DNA of 64,000 nucleotides from Azolla caroliniana. Taxonomy: Eukaryota; Polypodiophyta. Below are positions 10,479 to 21,374 of this stretch, in pieces; position 1 is the first letter of the stretch, and each line of letters opens with the position of its first letter. A program made the position numbers and the translations under genes. The notes beneath the pieces were generated by a model that was given only the letters and a program-made list of their open reading frames with translations, had not been told where the DNA came from and did not search any database. The stretch covers positions 17,546,001 to 17,610,000 of the forward strand of contig JBHGNT010000017.1 of NCBI GenBank assembly GCA_043228905.1, given 5' to 3'.

Positions 10479-11237
10479 TGTCGCGTTGTTACGCGCGTGT
10501 GTGTAGAAAGGCGGGACCACAGGGGTCCTGGACTAGGGAGTGACGGAGCGCAGGAAGTCGTGCATCACCCTTTTCCGGGGGACCCCAAGAGCACACCGGA
10601 AGCAACCGAACGAGAGAGAGAGAGAGAGGGAGAGAGAGAGGGAGCGCTTGACACCGACTCACGCACACACACACACACACACACGCCGACCCGACTCACG
10701 CCCTTATGTGCAGGAACGCAGAAAAGGGGAAGCACACAACACCAACAGAGACACGAATATACACAGACAGACGCAAATGTATGTATTACAAGGGTAAGAA
10801 TACAACCCCGGCTTCGAGCCGGACCAAGCTAGGGTAGGTTACAACAGCAATTTGCAACCAAGCCGTCGTCCGAGGAGCTCTTGGGCTCGTCACGCAGAGC
10901 GGGGTCTTGCACAAGAGACCGAGCAGAAACAACCCTCCACAGTCCACCCACACCGCGAAGAAGAGGAAGAAGAAGTATAAGAACTAACCCTAAATCTAAC
11001 GGTATACCCTCTAACACAAAATGGGCAACCCTTTTACAAGGGACCATCCCTTCCTTTTATAGAACAAGGAGAGGGATGCGTTACAATGTGGGATAAATCT
11101 TGATTTACATGGGATTCTTCGCCCTGACTTAACTCCTATTATTCACACAATTACACGAGGGTGAGTGCACATTGTGCACCCCGCCGATGTAGCCAATATA
11201 TCCCGGTGTCCGCCTCTGGACGAAATTCTTCACGACA
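10479..11237 (-). repeat. Gypsy K: 3' LTR (759 bp)
   Basis: Plus-strand ends are TGTCGCGTTG and ...TTCACGACA. It contains GA-rich and CA-dinucleotide microsatellites (about 10610-10684). It lacks the 268-bp tandem duplication present in the 5' LTR. The tract GGTGGGGGTGGA (minus) lies at 11238-11249. Confidence 0.88.
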
Positions 11238-14158
11238 TCCACCCCCACCTAACCGCACGTTCACCGGTACGTGCCAAATCCGGGGAAGGGTGAGAGATTT
11301 TAGCCGGTGAGAAACCAGTCTTCCGTAACCCGCATCCCGACTCGCTGCTGGTTTGATCCGTCGGCTTCGGTTCTTCCTTCGCGCTTACCTCCCCGTAGGC
11401 TCGTTCGACCCGTCGATGAGTCCTTCGTCGCGATCTCTGTAGTACGCGTACTTTCGCTGGCCCTTGTTCGGCCGCATGCACGCCCCGGTTTCCGCCGTAT
11501 GCCCGATGTCCTCTGCTTGAGGAACACCCGTAGTGGCCCACTTGGCCTTCGTCGACCATTCGTGTTGTCCTGTTTGCTGTCCCATGTTGTTTCGCGTTGC
11601 CTTCGTCCTCTCGCCGCCACCTTCCTTTTCCATGGTCTTACGTCGCCACGTTGGCTCGAACCGCCATGGTCTCCGGAACGGTGTGGAGGATCCTTCTGTG
11701 GCCTTCTACGCACTACCTCCGAACCGCGCAACCCATCTTCGCGCTCGCCATTCCGCTCCAACACCACCGTGTGCCGCATACCCTCGTCCGTTGTTTGGCA
11801 CTGCCTGTGTCGTACTCCGGTTCATTGCATGCCTTGTCGGCCCCTTTCCCGGCGAGATCCTGCATCGCCGCTCACCCGCATACCGGTGTCCTCCGCATCC
11901 GAGGAACACCCCATAGTAGCCCGCTTGGCCCTTCCCGTCTTCGTGCTAATGCAACAGGTCCTGAGTCTTCCGCTTGCCGTCGTCCCCTCGCCCCCACCAA
12001 CTTGTCACCCCGGGCTTGCCGTGTTAGTCTTCGCTACTTCGATGGAGCTACCAAGATCTACGAAGCGAGTGTGGAGGATCCTCCCCCGGCCTCTCTTGCC
12101 ATCCCCTGACTTCGACCCTGTGTAGTCCACTAGGCACCCGTCACCTTGTTCCCGACACCTCCCTTGTGCCATCTTCCGCTTCCTTTGTTCGGCACCGCCC
12201 GTGCCGAACACCGTCCCGTAGTCACGCTTCGATCCAGCCCACGATGGCCACTTGCGAGACTCTTGTTCCGTCCCAGGTGTGCCTTTTCGGCCAGACACAC
12301 CTCCCCGGGTTTGCCCTACCTGCTCCTTCCGCTACCGTAACCGGCCGGTAAGGGCTCCGCACTTCGTCCGTCCTGTCTTACCGACCTTTGTTGATGCTGG
12401 GTCCCGTTCCTTGCCACCACCTTCCTTCTCCCTCGGTCTTACGTTGCCACGTTGGACGAACAACCGGGACCTTGGTTTGCCCGCCCTTGTCCCCCCCGCC
12501 GCCACTGTCAGTATCTTGGTCTTACGCCGACCGCGCTGCCGACCGCCGAAGTCTCTAGATCCGGTGTGAAGGATCCTCCTTGGGCTCCTCGTATCTTTGA
12601 CCCTTATCCCGGGTCTTCCTTCTTTCGCAAGTCGAGAGGGTGGCTTGCTCCACACCCTCTCCTGTGGTACAGACGTACCATGTTCCCGGCCTCTTCGTAG
12701 GCCTGCTCTCTTCCTCCCTCCCGGAATGGGTTTCCGGAAGTCCGCTCCGCCCGGTTCTCGTCCGGGTCCGTCCGTCATTCTTTGGATTGTCGGGTTTCGT
12801 TCTCCTGTTGCCACCGATCTCTCCTATAGGAGTCACGCTGGCTCTCGGGCCGACCGTCGGGTCGATGTAAGGAACTCCATAGGACCGGCTTTCATTATCT
12901 TGTACTTCTCCCGAACTCGTCGTCGCTCTCCTTGCTGCGATCCCGCCTCCATCTTCCATCTCTTTTGGTCTTACGTTGCCCCATCGGCCGAACAGCCGTA
13001 GTCTCCGGATAGGATGTGGCGTAACCGATTTCGCAATGTCTTTCGGCAACTCGTTCGGGCCACCGCCCCTTTTAGTGGTGTTGGTGGATAGCATCCGCTC
13101 TGTGATCAATCAAGCCCCGCCTGAGCTTGATTCTCCAATGTCCGGAGTTTCGGCTCCGATGCCGACCTTGCCAGACTCGTTCCGAACCTCTGATCACCCT
13201 CCCTCCATTCCCGACCTTCGCCCGGTTGGTCTTTCTCCCCATGTAAAAGAGGGCGGCTCGTCCCGCACCCTCTCCCGTATCGGCACCTTTATGCCGAATC
13301 CGGCCTAGATCGAACAATCCACGACTGGATTACGCTCCACCCGTATCGGGTTGCGTGGTTCGGTCCCCGGTCGGGCCGTTCCTTGGTCTCTTCGTCGCCC
13401 TTTTTGCTGGCCATCTCCCATCCATCTTCGCTGGCATCGTGCCAGGACTCCTCAGTACCGCCATCCATCTCCTCGGTCTTACATGGGCATACAGGCCCGA
13501 GTGCCGAGTTCTCCGGAATCGGGTCCGGGGGCTTTTGTGTGCTCTTTCCCCGTATCGTCTCGCTGGTGATTCTTGGTCTCTCGCCGCCGCCTTCCTCCTC
13601 TTGGGACTCACGTGGGCACTCGGGCCCAACTACCATCATCTCGGGAGCAAGTGTGGGGAGACACAAAGAATCGCCCGTCCGTTTTACGCCCTTGTCTGTA
13701 GCCACTGGCTCTTCGTGGTCGGCGGTCGTCTCCTTACCGATCGCGCAAGCCCCGTCTGGGCTTGCTTCTCCAATGATCGGGGTTTCGGACTGACACGCCC
13801 GACACCGCTGGTTCCAATGTTCCGATCCCGCGATCGGTATCTCGGCCTCGTCCTTGGACGTTCTATCTCCGCAAGTCGAGAGGGCGTTTTGTTCCGCACC
13901 CTCTCCCATGGTACCGTGGTACCGACCTTCCGCCATCGCGCGGGGCAAGTCCGTCTCCTCAGTCTGGGCTTGCGGCCTCAATCTTTCCTCTTCCTCGAGC
14001 ATCACCTCGAGAGCTGCGTACGCCTCCACAATTCTAGCCCCAACGCTGACCCTTGCCGACTCTCTTTGCCGTTCGGCCTCTTCCCGCTGTGATGGCACGC
14101 TGTCGCGCCCCTTCCTCTTAGCCTTCTCGGCTCGCTCATTGTCTAGCCGTTGGCACAC
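11238..14158 (-). pseudogene. Gypsy K: repeated coding modules after gag
   Basis: GC-rich minus-strand region in the same overall reading frame as gag. Open pieces at 13289-14158, 12332-12814, 12005-12298 and 11300-11779 all share gag's frame; 12555-13109 is shifted. The region is built of diverged repeats. A block coding GNVRPREKEGGG-like peptides recurs near 11640, 12430, 12970, 13480 and 13610. A second block around GTCGAGAGGG...CACCCTCTCC recurs near 12630, 13245 and 13875. The product would be charged and rich in R, E, G and T, with no recognised enzyme motif. The 3' edge (...DLARTG, RWGWMS before the tract) resembles the 3' edge of gypsy A. The plus-strand open frames here are shadows. 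Confidence 0.55.
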
Positions 14159-14173
14159 CCTTCCGACCTTCGA

Positions 14174-14743
14174 CTAGTCCTCCGTAAGCCCATTCGCTCC
14201 GTCATCGTCTTCGAGCTCAATCCCGATGGCCTCCCGTTCCGCTCGGTCAATCGACCTGACGAACAATAGGACTTTGTCCGCCCCCACCAAACCTTGTTCC
14301 CGTTCCGGGAGCCGAACAAGCCATCGCTCGAACTCTCGGAACGCCTTCGTTGCGCCCTGGTGGGTCTTTGCCGATGCCACCCACTGGTCGAAGTCGTGCC
14401 GTCCCTGGCTCTTCCGCCGTCCTCCATATGCCTGCAGGAGCGCCTCTTCAAAGCCCTCCCACGAAGTATGAGCTTGTCGGAGCTCCTTCACTTCCACGTG
14501 CGTACGGACGACGACAACCCGACAGAAGAACTCCAGCCTCAACGCTTCATCCACGTCTCGCTCCTCCATTTCCGCGTTGTAGGCTTCCATGTAAGATGGG
14601 ACTTCGTCCCCGTTGAAACGGCCGACTCTTTTGACCACTCGCTCAACCGCTTGTTGCGCTGCTTCTCGCCTCATCACCACTCGTGCCGACTCCAACACCA
14701 CTTCGGCCACCATCACCGCGAGGTCATCGTCTTCCGACTCCAT
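14174..14743 (-). CDS. Gypsy K: gag-like protein
   Basis: An open frame of 189 codons directly after the primer-site region, starting at ATG 14743. It is acidic at the start (MESEDDDLAVM), then has a helical core with VPSYMEAYNAEM, LRQAHTSWEGFEEALLQAYG and KAFREFERWLVRLP, and ends ELEDDDGANG. The W..FE..L...Y pattern is that of plant gypsy capsid domains, which form the virus-like particle. The same sequence pattern recurs, decayed, at 30790-31395. A single TAG (14174-14176) separates it from the downstream modules in the same frame, so it may be a mutation or a read-through stop. No zinc knuckle is seen. Confidence 0.65.
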   Translation of the reverse strand: MESEDDDLAVMVAEVVLESARVVMRREAAQQAVERVVKRVGRFNGDEVPSYMEAYNAEMEERDVDEALRLEFFCRVVVVRTHVEVKELRQAHTSWEGFEEALLQAYGGRRKSQGRHDFDQWVASAKTHQGATKAFREFERWLVRLPEREQGLVGADKVLLFVRSIDRAEREAIGIELEDDDGANGLTED

Positions 14744-14761
14744 CCTCCCTTGCCACCTTTC

Positions 14762-14780
14762 ACGTTGGGTTCACCAAATA
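14762..14780 (-). promoter_or_regulatory. Gypsy K: primer binding region
   Basis: Directly inside the 5' LTR the minus strand reads TTTGGTGAACCCAACGTG, followed by AAAGGTGGCAAGGGAGGAT. This is where the tRNA primer site belongs; TGG-type starts are usual, but the tRNA was not identified. A near copy (TGAACCCGACGTGAAA, then GGCAAGGGAGGAT) stands before the related gag at 31365-31405. Confidence 0.55.
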
Positions 14781-15807
14781 TGTCGCATTGTTACGCGCGT
14801 GCATGTAGAAAGGCGGGACCACGGGGGTCCTAGACTAGTGAGTGACGGAGCGCAGGAAGTCGTGCTTTTCCCTTTCCGGGGCACTCCAGGAGCACACTGG
14901 AAGCAACTGAACGAGAGAGAGAGAGAGAGGGAGGGAGACAGAGAGGGAGCGCGCGCTTGACACCGACTCACGCACACACACACACACACACACACACGCC
15001 GACCCGACTCACGCCCTTATGTGCAGGAACGCAGAAAAGGGGAAGCACACAACACCAACAGAGACACGAATATACACAGACAGACGCAAATGTATGTATT
15101 ACAAGGGTAAGAATACAACCCCGGCTTCGAGCCGGACCAAGCTAGGGTAGGTTACAACAGCAATTTGCAACCAAGCCGTCGTCCGAGGAGCTCTTGGGCT
15201 CGTCACGCAGAGCGGGGTCTTGCACAAGAGACCGACTCACGCACACACACACACGCCGACCCGACTCACGCCCTTATGTGCAGGAACGCAGAAAAGGGGA
15301 AGCACCCGACACCAACAGAGACACGAATATACACAGACAGACGCAAATGTATGTATTACAAGGATAAGAATACAACCCCGGCTTCGAGCCGGACCAAGCT
15401 AGGGTAGGTTACAACAGCAGTCTGCAACCAAGCCGCCATCCGAGGAGCTCTGGGGCTCGTCACGCAGAGCGGGGTCTTGCACAGGAGACCGAGCAGAAAC
15501 AGCCCTCCACAGTCCACCCACACCGTGAAGAAGAGGAAGAAGAAGTAGAAGAACTAACCCTAAATCTAACGGTATACCCTCTAACACAAAATGGGCAACC
15601 CTTTTACAAGGGACCATCCCTTCCTTTTATAGAACAAGGAGAGGGATGCGTTACAATGTGGGATAAATCTTGATTTACATGGGATTCTTCGCCCTGACTT
15701 AACTCCTATTATTCACACAATTACACGAGGGTGAGTGCACATGGTGCACCCCGCCAATGTAGCCAATATTTCCCGGTTTCCGCCTCTGGACGAAATTCTT
15801 CACGACA
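14781..15807 (-). repeat. Gypsy K: 5' LTR (1027 bp) with internal tandem duplication
   Basis: Same ends as the 3' LTR but 268 bp longer. The excess is a direct duplication: 14962-15229 and 15230-15497 each run from ACCGACTCACGCAC through the TGTATGTATTACAAGG and CGGCTTCGAGCC segments. The copies differ by few bases and by the length of the CA run. The junction shows short homology (GACCGA). Confidence 0.85.
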
Positions 15808-16144
15808 TCGTACGCGGGAGAGACAGAGAGAGCAGAACACATAGAAAAACTCTATTCCAGAACAATACTCTAAAACTTTGTACATAGGATTTGCTTAGAG
15901 AGCACTTTTATACGAGTCCATACGGACTGAAAGAAGTACTGACTCGTACTTCAATGCTTATCAATGAACCCCTACACTTCCAAAATATAATCCTCCGCGT
16001 AATATCTATCCAACGGCCTCCCGGTTTACGCACCGCTATGGCCTCTCATTGCGCACCCGGTTTACGCACCCAGTCTACGCACTGGTTTACGCACCGGTTT
16101 ATGCACCGGTTTACGCACCCAATGTTGAGCTTGTATCTCAACTA
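15808..16144 (-). repeat. Copia D: 5' LTR, part 2
   Basis: Continuation of D's LTR from GTACGCGGGAGAGACAG to ...GTATCTCAACTA. It holds the TATA box (minus TATAAAAG near 15907) with upstream inverted repeats, and a short array of GGTTTACGCACC units at 16021-16120. The outer terminus is decayed (CTCAACTA in place of CTCAACA). Confidence 0.8.
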
Positions 16145-16503
16145 AACAACATCTTAACCTTCAATTTAATTAGATGGCACAATGAAGGATGCTATGTTGG
16201 TGCAACGAAGAAGATCAATTGCATTCCGAACAACAATGTCTATATTTCATATGCGAAGAGGTTGTATCTTTATTTGGGATAAGTTGTAACAATTATTATA
16301 ATTGCATGTCCCATTTCTTGATTTAGATGGCGGATCTTAATAACTTGATTAGGCATTTGTTAGAAATAGGAGATTGCTTATGATATTAACAAATGATGTT
16401 TGTCGCAAGTTGATTGACAAACATAAGTATATGGAAGAAAGGGTTATAAAGGTATGGGATTTTCATAAACACATTACATAATGGTTTCATGTGATCACGA
16501 CAA
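16145..16503. other. Intergenic, nothing recognised
   Basis: AT-rich flank between copia D and copia F. No coding pattern, LTR end or repeat family is recognised. Confidence 0.6.
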
Positions 16504-16790
16504 TGAAGACAAGTATGCGAATAGATATGCGGAAACGTGTATGAGGGCCTATTGTATTATGCTTAGCAAACACATAAAGTTAGAAGAAAGAAACAGAAAC
16601 GTAGACTCAGTTTGGAGCTCTTAGTAATGGAAGTCCTTATTTCGCTCTCACTCTGTAACTCTACCCCCAAAGATTCAAGAAGAAGATCATCGTTTCAATG
16701 TAAGGGTCGAGCTTATATACTCAAGCCCTAACTTCAAGACCTGTTCACACTAGGATACAAAGTGGAAGGAGTTGACCTTTTATGCCAACA
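16504..16790 (-). repeat. Copia F: 3' LTR
   Basis: Plus strand TGAAGACAAG ... TATGCCAACA. The minus-strand start TGTTGGCATAAAAGG follows a purine-rich tract ACGAGGGAGTT (plus 16791-16801). It pairs with 22662-22953. Confidence 0.85.
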
Positions 16791-16929
16791 AACTCCCTCG
16801 TAAAAGGACTACTCTTTCTACATACAATTGTATGGGGTTGTATCCCTTGTTAACCTAGATTACAAATTAATCTACGGTTATGATTACAAGTCAGTCGGCA
16901 TATAGTCGAGTCGACGGAGGTAAAATCGA

Positions 16930-17585
16930 TATCTAGCCTGATTCAACTAGTCATTCGGGCCGGTTTGTCTGAATTCTGGTCCTTGCTTGGCGCTCTTGAG
17001 CTCGGTCGCTTGTCGTAGTCTCATCCTTGTCCTTAGTGCTCCGAAGCATTGTTCTCGGAGTGGCTTCGTTAGGCAATCAGCGATGTTCACTTCGGTGTCA
17101 ATCTTCCAAACTTCGAGCTTCTTTTCTGTCACAAGCTCCTGGATATGATGGAACCGCACATCAATGTGTTTCGTCTTTGTGTGATAGACTAGGCTCCGAA
17201 TGAGGTGTATTGTGCTTTGTGAGTCGAAATAGATGGTCGACGTTGGGTGGTCAATTCAACTTGTCGCAATACCAGAGAAGTCGGCTAACAATCGGTGTAG
17301 CCAAATTGCTTCCTTCGATGCCTCTGATGTTGCTATGTACTTAGCCTCCGTGGTGGATAGGGTTGTGCATTCTTGAAGCTTAGACCTCCATGATATGGCA
17401 CCGCCCCCATAGGTGCATCTTCGATTCCTTTCAAGTACCTGAAGATGTGCTTGACAGCTACCCAATGCTTCCGTCCTAGGTTCAACATGTAGCGGCTGAC
17501 GAGCTCTACAACATATGCAAGGTCGGGTCAGGTTGCCACCATCACATACATGATACTTCCTACCACCGATGCATAGGGTATCTTC
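16930..17585 (-). pseudogene. Copia F: RNase H and RT end
   Basis: Minus-strand signatures are KIPYASVVGSIMYVMV (RT end), ISWRSKLQECTTLSTTEAKY (RNase H) and VNIADCLTKPLREQ, a common copia RNase H end. Stops and frame shifts separate the pieces. Upstream on the minus strand the frame is interrupted by the solo LTR at 17586-17903 and continues as ELNRK at 17909. Confidence 0.85.
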
Positions 17586-17903
17586 TGTTGAATGTGGGTC
17601 TCTAATGAACGTATTCACATTGTCTCCCTTTGTACACACTAGGTTTAGGCTATTTATGTAAATAGTTAGAAGGGCAATTGCCCTAAGTTAGTCAGTATAT
17701 AAACAGACTTTGTAACCTAGTTTTCTGGTTGTTGCAAATATAGCTCATCTTGTGCCTAATGTCTCTCTCTCTTGCGCTCTTGTTGATCTACCTTCCTGAT
17801 TCTGTTTCTAGTTGCCATCAATCTTCTTCATTGCATCTATTAACGATCTCCTCATAGAAGAGTGTTGAGATTGTTCCGCACCTAGATGACTACGTTCTCA
17901 ACA
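17586..17903 (+). repeat. Solo LTR with target duplication TCTTC
   Basis: 318 bp with TGTTGAAT ... CTCAACA ends, flanked on both sides by TCTTC (17581-17585 and 17904-17908). A TATA box (TATATAAA, near 17696) gives plus orientation. Removing the insert and one TCTTC restores the RT frame of copia F. It is the product of LTR-LTR recombination that removed the body of a small LTR element. Confidence 0.92.
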
Positions 17904-17908
17904 TCTTC

Positions 17909-18800
17909 CTATTCAGCTCTCTCTCCTTGTCCATTGAAGGAGAGTATTTGTTTGATAGTTGGATATACGTCAAAAGTAGAGTCGGTGTTGGCTTGGCATT
18001 CTCCATGTTGAAGCGTTTCAACACCTTTCAGATGTAGTCGGATTGGGAGAGTTGGAGAGTCTTCGTCATCCGATTTCGCTCTATCCTCATGCCTAGTATG
18101 TGTCGGGCTTGTCCGAGTTCCTTCATTGCGAACTTGTCGTGAAGGCTCCACTTTAGCTTTTTGATATCAGCTTGATTGCTCCCTGCAATGCATCATGTCG
18201 ACATATAGGATCAGATAGATTCTGGACTCATCGGCTAGTTGTCGAGTATAAATGGATGGGTTGGAGTCGGATCGGCGGTAACCAAGATGCTGAATGTGGG
18301 AGTCAAACTTCTGGTACCACATCCTCCACGCTTGTTTTAAGCCATAGAGGCTTTTCTTCAGTCGATAAATGAGGTGAGCTTCCTCCCCCGTTGCCATGAA
18401 GCCTGCCGGTTGAGACATGTAAATGTCTTCGTCCAAGTCTCCATGTAGGAATGTCGTCTTGACTCTTGATATCCAGTTTCTCAAGCTCTAGGTCTTCTAT
18501 TGCCATGACCCCAAGTAGGAGCCCAACTTTGTATTTGGGCTTCTCCGAATCGGATACGTATTTGTATCTGAATACCCATTTGCAGGGCATCGGTTGAATC
18601 CTTCCTGTTGGTAGTTCGACTAACTCCCATGTATTGTTCTGATGGATCAAGTCCAACTTGGATCTCATGGCTTGTAGCCATGTATAGGCGTCCAATACTG
18701 TTATAGCTTCTGTGTATGTGCTTGGTTGACATGCATCAGTGTAGTTGACATAGTCGAGGCCCGGTTGTTCAAACTCTATAGGCCTTCTAACTCGTCCTGA
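17909..18800 (-). pseudogene. Copia F: reverse transcriptase
   Basis: Minus-strand RT pieces. The first is TWLQAMRSKLDLIHQNNTWEL with PCKWVFRYKY. The second is FLHGDLDEDIYMSQPAGF with KKSLYGLKQAWRMWYQKFD. The third is IYLILYVDM, where the second catalytic aspartate of YVDD has been lost by a one-codon deletion (about 18190-18205). A block between KPKYKV and the FLHGD part is missing. The gene is clearly inactive. Confidence 0.85.
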
Positions 18801-20302
18801 CCATTGGGTGCTGATTTTGTCGGTTCGATTTCTCCAGTCGACTCGGTCAACCGATTGATATTGCTTGAACCGTCTTCAAGAGTCTTGTTGGATTTCGGCG
18901 ATGTCAGGTCAGCCTCCCTTGCTTTAGGATCGGTTGACTTGGGGATAGGAGACTTAATCGACTCATGTTGGCTTTTCCCTTTCTCCTTTTTGTGTTTGTG
19001 TCGGTCAAATCAGCTCTGTCTTTTTCAACTTGACACTTCTTGGCTTTGCCTTTTCGACTCTTGTCGGTTAAGCTTTGCCTTGGTGGCTAATTTTGTCAAT
19101 CTCTTAGTCGAATCCATCTCAACTAGTGGACCTCTTGCCGATTCAAAGTCGGCAGGCGTATTGTCGGCTTGGTCGAGTTCGATTGTTTGTCGAATCTTTG
19201 ATTTGGCCCGGTGGGACAGTCTTGCTACGACATCTATGTAAACTTCGAAGGATACCTTTTACCAACTATTTTCTACTTGTTCCTCTCAAAGAGAATCGAG
19301 TCTTCATTGAAGACTACGTCGCTACTCCGGATCAGTTTCCAGTTCTTTAGGTCCCATGTCTTGTAATCGAATTCCCCATCGGTTCCATAACCGAGAAATG
19401 TGCACTTTGTAGCATGGGATGCCAACTTGGTCCTTTCTCCCTGGGAATAAATGCTGAGGCTTCGCATCTGAATATACGGAGCCTGTCGTAGGTCGGTTGT
19501 TTGCCTGCCCATAGTGCCTGTGGCATTTCGAGCCTTATTGCTTTCGACAGCGACAAGTTGACCAGATATATTGTTGTTTACAATGCTTTGGCCCAGAATT
19601 CCAGCTTTAGTTTGGCTTGTTGGAGCATTGCCGTCACCCTCCCCTGGATTGTTCGATTGATCCGTTCTGCTACTCCATTCTACATGGATGTGTAAGGAAC
19701 GATCTTTTGATGTTGGATTCCATTGTTGGACAGATATTATTTGAAGGCTCGAGAGGTGTATTCATCTCCATTGTCAGATCGGAGGGCCTTCACTCGGTAT
19801 CTCAACTAGTTCTCCACTTCAACTAACCATCGAGTAAAGACCTCGAGCGCTTCGTCTTTTGACCTAATCGAGTAGGCCCAGACCTTTCGGGTACAGTCAT
19901 CTATGAATGTGGTGAATTATCAGGAGCCTCCTAATGATCGCTCAGGCATAGGCCCACATATGTATGTGTGCACGAGCTCTCAGGACTGTTGTACCGTCTC
20001 GTAGTGGAAAGAGTGCAGACTTCGGGTCTGTTTGCCTTATCGACAATGCTCACAGAAGTCCGTCTTTTTCTAAAGTTTTGAGATGTGGTCGATTGCCATT
20101 AGCCGATTCATTCCGGCTTGCAACATATGGCTGAGTCGGCCATGTCATAATTTCGGCTCGGTCGATTCGACTATGTTCATGGCCCCTTCTAGATTGATCG
20201 CTATAATTGGATACAAGTTGTTGTACTTGTGTCCTCTTTCGATCTCTAGATTCCCTCGGTTGATCGTCCATGCCGACTCACTGAGAGTCGTTTTGTACCC
20301 AT
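18801..20302 (-). pseudogene. Copia F: integrase and linker
   Basis: Minus-strand integrase remnants. The GAG-pre-integrase part has LWHGRLSHMLQAGMNRL (about 20090-20160). Core pieces follow over 19300-20050 (INRTIQG, ARNATGTMGRQTTD and FRCEASAFIPREKG-like stretches), then a charged, S/K/D-rich linker at 18850-19200. Many stops interrupt it. The upstream continuation is displaced to 21375 by the solo LTR. Confidence 0.75.
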
Positions 20303-21374
20303 TGTTGTGGGGATTTCCAGCTACTGTGAGAAACTGGGGAAAATCGGCAAAATCGGCGATGTGCACCGTGTGCACATTACATTGTAAATGTGTGTACAAA
20401 CAACAAGGAAAGATAAGGGTGCCGATGTAATTAATTGTATGAATAAATCTCATGTACGTGGTGGAAGGAATTCGATGTACCTTCTCCATCACAACTCCGG
20501 AAATCAAGGCGATTATCCCCTCGAAAGGGGGATACTTGACCGATCTTCTAAGGCAACTCCCTCCTTGCGCTATAAAAGGGGGGAGAGCCCTCCTTGTGAG
20601 GTGTTTGCATTTCTTTGTATCCGTTCCAATTTTGCTTATGATCAGTTTCTTTATGGGGTTTGTTTAGTTTCCATCTTGGGTTTCTGTGTTTCGATACTCG
20701 ACGGATTAGCTGTGTTCATTTGCCACGGTTCGGGTTTTGCCCCTTTTGTTGTTTAAGCTAGGTTGTAGGGGTCCTGTCACTGTCTTTATAGGGTTAGGTC
20801 CATCTTGTTTAGGGCTCGGCTCGACTCATTACTCGTATGCGCTGAGGATTTCGGTTCGTGGTGCTGTCTTCCGAGCAAAGACCCCACTTGTGTAGGCACG
20901 CCCGAGTGCTCCATAACTGGCGGCTTGACGGCAAGCAACCATTGTACTTCGGTTCGTCGATTCGTCTTTAGAGCAAGGCTACCACTTGCATAGGCGAGCC
21001 CGAGAGCTCCCCGACTGGAACTTGCTTGTAAACGGTCGTTGTAACCCATACTGTTCAAACCAGACTAATGTCGGCGTTGTAACCTGTTATTTGTATATAT
21101 GACGCAAAAAGGGGTTGTGTATGCGTGTCTCTTTTCCCTTTGTATTCTGTTCGTACTCAGTGTGTGGGACAAGCGAGGTCTCTCTCTCTCTCTCTCTCTC
21201 ACTCACTCTCTCTCGTTCTGCTTACACTAGCGCGTCTCCAGGAAACGATATGGTCGGTGCCTAAGTTGGTGGTGTCGGTCCTGGTTAGCTTGATCTTCTC
21301 TCTTCATCACTCCCTAGTTCAAGGCCCCGGTGGTCCCGCCTAGATCCTATATGCAGTCGCGGATTTCTGTGACA
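20303..21374 (+). repeat. Large solo LTR, gypsy K/A-related, target duplication CCAT
   Basis: 1072 bp, TGTTGTGG ... TCTGTGACA, flanked by CCAT (20299-20302 and 21375-21378). A TATA box (TATAAAAG, near 20570) gives plus orientation. Near its 3' end GGTGGTCCCGCC matches the corresponding part of the K and A LTRs in reverse. A TC-dinucleotide run lies at 21180-21212. When it is removed, copia F's frame reads ...VVEDGYKTTLS without a break, which supports the boundaries. Confidence 0.85.

Larger units (their letters stand above)
10479..15807 (-). mobile_element. Gypsy element K: gag-only, non-autonomous LTR element
   Basis: Complete LTR element on the minus strand: 5' LTR 14781-15807, primer-site region and gag, about 3 kb of repeated modules, polypurine tract, 3' LTR 10479-11237. 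Both LTRs share ends and run in the same direction. No protease, RT, RNase H or integrase motif is visible anywhere between them. The flanks in D's LTR are GCGT (10475-10478) and TCGT (15808-15811), at best a four-base duplication with one mismatch. The termini and tract match gypsy A, which does carry integrase, so A-like elements are plausible helpers. It resembles the published class of TR-GAG elements. Confidence 0.8.

Noticed and set aside
11307-14092. Long plus-strand frames (272, 245 and 170 codons) in gypsy K
   Set aside because: High GC reduces stops on both strands; gag and its repeat modules lie on the minus strand, and these have no recognisable motif.
10479-15807. Five-base target duplication for gypsy K
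   Set aside because: Only GCGT/TCGT with one mismatch is found; the boundaries rest on the LTR pair instead.
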